Origin: Crossiella cryophila
GTDB taxonomy: Bacteria; Actinomycetota; Actinomycetes; Mycobacteriales; Pseudonocardiaceae
NCBI RefSeq assembly: GCF_014204915.1
Contig: NZ_JACHMH010000001.1
Coordinates: 6,225,501-6,289,500 of the forward strand
Direction: 5' to 3'
Length of the DNA: 64,000 bases
Shown: positions 60,458-64,000 of the stretch, one piece after another
How positions within the stretch are numbered: position 1 is the first letter of the stretch
Layout of the letters: every line of letters begins with the position of its first letter
Translations under genes and position numbers: made by a program
The notes under the pieces: generated by a model
Seen by the model: only the letters and a program-made list of their open reading frames with translations
Told to the model about the DNA's origin: nothing
The model's database searches: none

Positions 60458-60479
60458 GACTTCAGTCGACACTGAAGTC
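60458..60479. repeat. dispersed palindromic element, copy C
   Basis: GACTTCAGT-CGAC-ACTGAAGTC, with perfect 9-base arms, in the 181-base gap between the convergent regulator and hydrolase genes. The rest of this gap holds no recognisable gene. Confidence 0.6.
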
Positions 60480-60538
60480 ATCGAGATGCCAAAGAATGCA
60501 GAACGGGCGACAGCGCTGCTGCTCAGTGGCTTGATCGA

Positions 60539-61426
60539 CTACGGCAGCTGGTCCACCAGGGTCGCGATGCGGCCGGTGACCTCGTCCGGGCGTTCCAGCG
60601 GCAGCATGTGGCCGGCGCCCTGGACGATCACCTGCTCCCCTCCCCCGAGCACCTTGGCGATCTCCGCGACGTGACTCGTCGGACACAGCCGGTCCTGGTC
60701 ACCGGTCATGATCACGATCTCCGCACCGCCCAGCGAGGCACCTTCCACCACCGCCATCGCGGCCTGCCGGTCGTGCCGGTCCAGCGCGGGTTTGAACTGG
60801 GCCACCGTTTCCGGCCAGTTCGACCAGACCATGTCCGCGGTCAGGTCCACGTCCTCGGCCCTGGGGTCCGCGCCGAAGAGGAACCAGCGCAGGCCGGCGG
60901 TCTTGGCCGGTTCGATCTTCTCCCGGACCTTGCGCACCACCGGGCCGAACAGCCGTTCCAGCTCGTGCACCAGCCTGCCCACCGGCTGGGCCAGGCCCAG
61001 GTTGGCCTCGGCGAACCCGCCCGCCGCGGTGGAGAGCAGCACCAGGCCGCCGATCCGCTGGGAGAACAACCGCGGCCGCCGCACCGCCAGCGCGAGCGCG
61101 GCCATCCCGCCCATGGAGTGTGCGACCAGCACCACCTGCCCGCTGGGCACCGCGCGTTCGAGCACCACCGCCAGGTCGTCGGCCAGCTGGTCGATGGTGG
61201 CGGTCTCCGGGGTGGCGGGACTGGACTCGCCGTGGCCGCGGTGGTCGTAGGCGATCAACTGCACCGGGCGGGCCACCGCGGATTCCAGCACGTCGAGCTG
61301 ACGGTGCCATTCGCGGTGGTCCAGGGCGTAGCCGTGGGCGAACAGCACGGTCAGCGGGGCGGCCGGGTCGCCGCGGCGGAGCAGGTTCAGCACGGTCCCG
61401 TCTTCGAGGAGCAGGGCTTCGCTCAT
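60539..61426 (-). CDS. alpha/beta hydrolase
   Basis: A 295-residue hydrolase: VLFAHGYALDHREWHRQLDVL is the oxyanion region, QVVLVAHSMGGMAALALAV the nucleophile elbow, acid in MTGDQDRLCP, and His in GAGHMLPLERPDEV. It is a typical esterase/epoxide-hydrolase-like member. It diverges from the TetR-DUF6204 gene, with direct repeats between them. Confidence 0.9.
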   Translation of the reverse strand: MSEALLLEDGTVLNLLRRGDPAAPLTVLFAHGYALDHREWHRQLDVLESAVARPVQLIAYDHRGHGESSPATPETATIDQLADDLAVVLERAVPSGQVVLVAHSMGGMAALALAVRRPRLFSQRIGGLVLLSTAAGGFAEANLGLAQPVGRLVHELERLFGPVVRKVREKIEPAKTAGLRWFLFGADPRAEDVDLTADMVWSNWPETVAQFKPALDRHDRQAAMAVVEGASLGGAEIVIMTGDQDRLCPTSHVAEIAKVLGGGEQVIVQGAGHMLPLERPDEVTGRIATLVDQLP

Positions 61427-61511
61427 GTCCGCCCTAACGACGTCCGGCTGGATCGGTTACGGCGAGTGGACGCACATCCCCTGGTCGTGGGTTTGGCAAC
61501 GGGGACGAATA

Positions 61512-61537
61512 TTGGGGTGCACTCCAAGTTTGGGGTG
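61512..61537. promoter_or_regulatory. TTGGGGTG repeats before TetR-DUF6204 gene
   Basis: TTGGGGTG at 61512 and 61530 (18-base period). The second overlaps ACTCCAA-GT-TTGGGGT, a 7-base inverted repeat with one mismatch. It is the probable TetR operator for this divergent pair. Confidence 0.5.
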
Positions 61538-61552
61538 TGTTTCACTTCGCTG

Positions 61553-62485
61553 GTGAGCACGCCCGGACTGCGTGAGCGGAAGAAGCGGCAGACCGCGCGG
61601 CGGATCACCGAGGTGGCCCTGGAGCTGTTCGTGGCCAGGGGTTTCGACCGGGTGACCGTGGCCGAGGTCGCCGAGGCGGCCGAGGTCTCGGTGAACACCG
61701 TCTACAACTACTTCCCCGCCAAGGAAGACCTGGTGCTGCCGCCGGATCAGGCCTCGCCGGACCGGCTGACCGAGATCGTCCGGGTCCGGCCGGCCGGGAT
61801 GTCGGCGGCGCAGGCCGTGCTCGCGCACCTGCGGGCCGAGGTGCGGCGGCGGGACCGGGCGGTCGGCCTGGCCGACGGTTTCGGCCGGGTGCTGCCGATG
61901 ATGCTGGCCGCGCCGACCCTGGCCGCCCGGCTGGACCGGCTGGGTGCGGAGATGGTGGATTCGCTTGCCGCGCAACTGCTTCGGGAGACCGGGGACCGCG
62001 GGCTGCTGCCCAGGCTGGTGGCCGGGCAGATCGGCTGGGCGCACGCGCTGGTCTTCGGCGAGATCGGGCGGCGCACGGTGGCCGGGCAGCGACCGGCGAC
62101 CATCGCCGCCGCGGTGCTCCGGCTGCTGGACGGGGTGCAGGACGTGCTCGGGGACCGGGTGCTGGGTTATGCCGTACGAGAGGACAGAGTGGTGTTCCGG
62201 ATCAGTATCCGCGGGAAGTTCGAGCCGTTGTCGGAGGCGCAGCGCGCGGCGCTGGCCGCGGCCAGCGGGATCGGGTTCACCGAGGCGGGATCGTTCAGCC
62301 ACGACGCGGGCGCGACCGTGTTCACCTTCCGCTGCCAGCTGCCTGCCGAACCGGACGACGATGACGAGGTCGCCGAGCTGAAGGCCCTGGATGTGCTTGC
62401 CGCGCACGGGCTTCCGGTGCGCGATGGGTACAAGGTGGCGGTCACCGACATGCGCGATATCAAGATCAACCGCAAGGGCCGTTGA
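61553..62485 (+). CDS. TetR regulator fused to DUF6204 domain
   Basis: A 310-residue protein. The first ~205 residues are a TetR regulator (RITEVALELFVARGFDRVTVAEVAEAAEVSVNTVYNYFPAKEDLVL). The last ~100 match the DUF6204 family (FRISIRGKFEPLSEAQRAALAAASGIGFTEAGSF, then TVFTFRCQLP and ending VAVTDMRDIKI), normally a separate gene. The frame is continuous, but GAGAGGA at 62178 followed by GTG at 62189 and 62192 offers an internal start that would yield DUF6204 alone. GTG at 61553 is taken as the main start. Confidence 0.85.
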   Translation: MSTPGLRERKKRQTARRITEVALELFVARGFDRVTVAEVAEAAEVSVNTVYNYFPAKEDLVLPPDQASPDRLTEIVRVRPAGMSAAQAVLAHLRAEVRRRDRAVGLADGFGRVLPMMLAAPTLAARLDRLGAEMVDSLAAQLLRETGDRGLLPRLVAGQIGWAHALVFGEIGRRTVAGQRPATIAAAVLRLLDGVQDVLGDRVLGYAVREDRVVFRISIRGKFEPLSEAQRAALAAASGIGFTEAGSFSHDAGATVFTFRCQLPAEPDDDDEVAELKALDVLAAHGLPVRDGYKVAVTDMRDIKINRKGR

Positions 62486-62488
62486 GGG

Positions 62489-63022
62489 TCAGCTGGCGCG
62501 CAGTCCGTCCACGGCCAGGGTGAGCAGCCGGTCGGCCAGGCCGGGTTCGTCCGGGTGTTCGTCGGCGACCAGGCCGATCGCGGTGGCCAGCCGCATCAGG
62601 TCGCGGACCTGGGCGTCCGGGCGGGCCGAGCCTGACTGCTGGGCGCGGGTCAGCAGGTCGGCGCCCGCCTGTTCCACCGGGGCTTTGAGGTCGGCCAGGA
62701 TCGCCTGGGACTCCCCCGTGGCCTGGGCGATGGCCAGGCAGGCGCGGTGCCGGGCGAGCACCGCGCGCAGCCAGGTGGCCAGGTCGGCGAACGGGTCCGC
62801 GGTGCGCAGGTCGGCGGCCAGGGTGAGCAGGGCCTGGGCTTCGCCGTGGAAGACCGCGTCGACCAGGTCGCCCCTGGCCGGGAAGTGCCGGTACAGGGTG
62901 CCGATGCCGACCCCGGCCCTGCGGGCGATCTCCTCCAGCGAGGCGGTTGTCCCGGCGGCCAGGAACGCCGTCCTGGCCTCGGCGACCAGCCGGTCGCGGT
63001 TGCGCTGGGCGTCCGCCCGCAT
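62489..63022 (-). CDS. TetR family regulator
   Basis: A 177-residue TetR protein: RDRLVAEARTAFLAAGTTASLEEIARRAGVGIGTLYRHFPARGDLVDAVF. ATG at 63022 is preceded by GGGGAGGA; the longer frame to 63049 would include that site. It diverges from the SnoaL-like gene, with a perfect palindrome overlapping that gene's translation start region. Confidence 0.92.
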   Translation of the reverse strand: MRADAQRNRDRLVAEARTAFLAAGTTASLEEIARRAGVGIGTLYRHFPARGDLVDAVFHGEAQALLTLAADLRTADPFADLATWLRAVLARHRACLAIAQATGESQAILADLKAPVEQAGADLLTRAQQSGSARPDAQVRDLMRLATAIGLVADEHPDEPGLADRLLTLAVDGLRAS

Positions 63023-63048
63023 CCAGTCCTCCCCTGGTTCCCGATCCA

Positions 63049-63068
63049 ACCGGAGGGTAGCCTCCGGT
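63049..63068. promoter_or_regulatory. TetR operator overlapping SnoaL-like gene leader
   Basis: ACCGGAGG-GTAG-CCTCCGGT, perfect 8-base arms, ending one base before the SnoaL-like ATG and including its ribosome-binding purines. It lies 26 bases from the TetR start. Confidence 0.65.
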
Positions 63069-63069
63069 C

Positions 63070-63525
63070 ATGGGTATTTCCAGTGCGCAGGCGATCGAGC
63101 ACCTGATGCTGCGCTATGCCGAACACGTGGACGCCGGTGAGTTCGACCAGGTCGGCGAGCTGTTCGCGGAGGGGTCCTTCCGGGATGGCAGCGAGGCGAG
63201 CGGGGCGGCGGCGGTCGCGGCGAAGTTCCGGGAGATGCTGGTGGTCTACCCGGACGGCACGCCGCGGACCAAGCACGTCACCACCAACATCCTCATCGAG
63301 GTGGACGAGGACGCTGGCACCGCGACCGCCCGCGCCTACTTCACCGTGTTGCAGGCGGTGCCGGAGCTTCCGTTGCAGATCATCGCGGCCGGGCGGTACC
63401 GGGACACCTTCCGGCGGCGGGAGGGCCGGTGGCGGTTCGCCGCCCGGCACGCCCAGGCCGAGCTGCTCGGCGAGCTGCGGTTCCACCTGAGTCCGCGGGT
63501 GCTCGCCGGGATCGCGGGGCGCTGA
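63070..63525 (+). CDS. SnoaL/NTF2-like protein
   Basis: A 151-residue NTF2-fold protein of the SnoaL_4 type: AIEHLMLRYAEHVDAGEFDQVGELFAEGSFRD, then HVTTNILIEVDEDAGTATARAYFTVLQAV and GRYRDTFRRREGRWRFAARHAQ. Members include aromatic-ring hydratases and isomerases as well as many uncharacterised proteins. It is divergent from the TetR regulator and convergent with the SDR gene. Confidence 0.9.
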   Translation: MGISSAQAIEHLMLRYAEHVDAGEFDQVGELFAEGSFRDGSEASGAAAVAAKFREMLVVYPDGTPRTKHVTTNILIEVDEDAGTATARAYFTVLQAVPELPLQIIAAGRYRDTFRRREGRWRFAARHAQAELLGELRFHLSPRVLAGIAGR

Positions 63526-63530
63526 GCGGG

Positions 63531-64000
63531 TCAGGTGGTGCGGTGGTTGCGCACGGCCTGCTCGAAGCCGGCCAGCCGCGGCGCGAGCAGGGCGTCCACG
63601 TCGAGTGGGTCGATCGCGTTGCGCCGCTGGACCTCCTGCCGGGCGGCGGTGCTGGTGTTGATCTCGTGCGTGCCTGATTCCAGCGCGGCGATGATCTCGC
63701 CGACCACCTCCTCCAGGGGGCGCAGGCCCATGCCGTACTCCTCCCCCGCCTCGGTGCTGGTCATCATGTCGGTGTCGGTGGCGCCCGGGTAGGAGGTGGC
63801 CACGTGCAGGCCGGTGCCGTGCAGTTCGCGGCGCAGGGATTCGCCGAACCGGGCCAGGCCGGCCTTGGTCGCGGCGTAGACGCTGTAGCTGGGCAGGCCG
63901 AGCAGGGCCATGCCGCTGGCGATGTTGAGGATCAGGCCGCCGTTGATGGGTGCGGCCGCGCGCAGGGCGGGCAGCAGGGCGCGGGTGAGCAGGATGGGCG
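63531..64000 (-). CDS. SDR oxidoreductase, N-terminus outside window
   Basis: The C-terminal ~155 residues of a classical short-chain dehydrogenase. ILNIASGMALLGLPSYSVYAATKAGLARFGESLRREL contains the catalytic Ser and the YxxxK pair (YAATK), followed by YPGATDTDMM. The frame stays open to the window's end, so the cofactor-binding half lies beyond. The C-terminal extension (about 55 residues) may lie near the membrane or at the dimer face. Confidence 0.92.
   Translation of the reverse strand, partial: PILLTRALLPALRAAAPINGGLILNIASGMALLGLPSYSVYAATKAGLARFGESLRRELHGTGLHVATSYPGATDTDMMTSTEAGEEYGMGLRPLEEVVGEIIAALESGTHEINTSTAARQEVQRRNAIDPLDVDALLAPRLAGFEQAVRNHRTT

Noticed and set aside
55004-60479. 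Reading the three TTCAGT-N4-ACTGAA copies as simple terminators
   Set aside because: Stems are short and AT-rich with no T-tract, and similarity extends beyond the stem; kept as an unexplained repeat instead.
60441-60674. Small plus-strand ORF starting beside palindromic copy C
   Set aside because: It runs into the antisense of the hydrolase gene and has no ribosome-binding site or recognisable product.

Overview
The window is high-GC actinomycete DNA. The gene families (F420-type LLM oxidoreductase, DUF5703, DUF6542, LCP protein, an MSMEG_4193-type histidine phosphatase beside uppP, many TetR/ArsR/HxlR/PadR regulators) and frequent GTG starts with ATGA/GTGA overlaps point to a soil actinomycete, most likely of the Pseudonocardiaceae. 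That placement is inference. I see no tRNA, rRNA, CRISPR array or complete insertion sequence.

Layout. 1-2.5 kb: the 3' part of a group II intron (reverse transcriptase plus domains V/VI) inserted in a secreted alpha/beta-hydrolase gene. 2.5-13.3 kb: small regulator/enzyme pairs, several with clear palindromic operators: HxlR with an NAD(P)-binding protein, an HxlR-peroxiredoxin fusion, TetR with RidA, ArsR with an SDR and an MFS pump, and an adenylating enzyme coupled to an MFS pump. 13.4-18.1 kb: PadR plus ABC ATPase, permease and a short UvrA-like protein, resembling the daunorubicin-resistance set DrrA/DrrB/DrrC. 18-24 kb: DUF554 protein, a lone tyrosine recombinase with an 11-residue repeat tract, and a TetR-controlled flavin/ferredoxin-reductase fusion. 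24-38 kb: WYL and ArsR regulators, a macrolide-type glycosyltransferase, MFS pump, DUF1996 protein, YibE/F protein with a long repetitive tail, NudC with a large low-complexity insert, TipA-like regulator.

38.2-42.5 kb holds the most unusual block. A helix-turn-helix protein is fused to a complete peptide deformylase. It lies next to an APH-like kinase, an RsbW-like ATPase and two paralogous 73-residue proteins. Two triple-TCACGC sites with identical 11/10-base spacing lie upstream of the fusion gene and of one of the small proteins. 42.8-53.3 kb looks like conserved chromosome: LCP protein, polysaccharide deacetylase, a CseA/CseB/CseC-like envelope-stress system, histidine phosphatase, UppP, LLM oxidoreductase, aldo/keto reductase, beta-propeller lipoprotein, DUF5703.

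53.3-64 kb is again accessory: a rifampicin-monooxygenase-like FAD enzyme preceded by a 19-residue leader ORF and a hairpin, an erythromycin-esterase-like enzyme, alpha/beta hydrolases, four TetR/ArsR-type regulators, a TetR-DUF6204 fusion and a partial SDR gene. A palindromic element (TTCAGT-N4-ACTGAA) recurs three times between 55.0 and 60.5 kb. Many genes resemble drug-modifying, efflux or drug-sensing functions, but there is no polyketide or peptide assembly line, so this reads as a chemical-defence region rather than a biosynthetic cluster.
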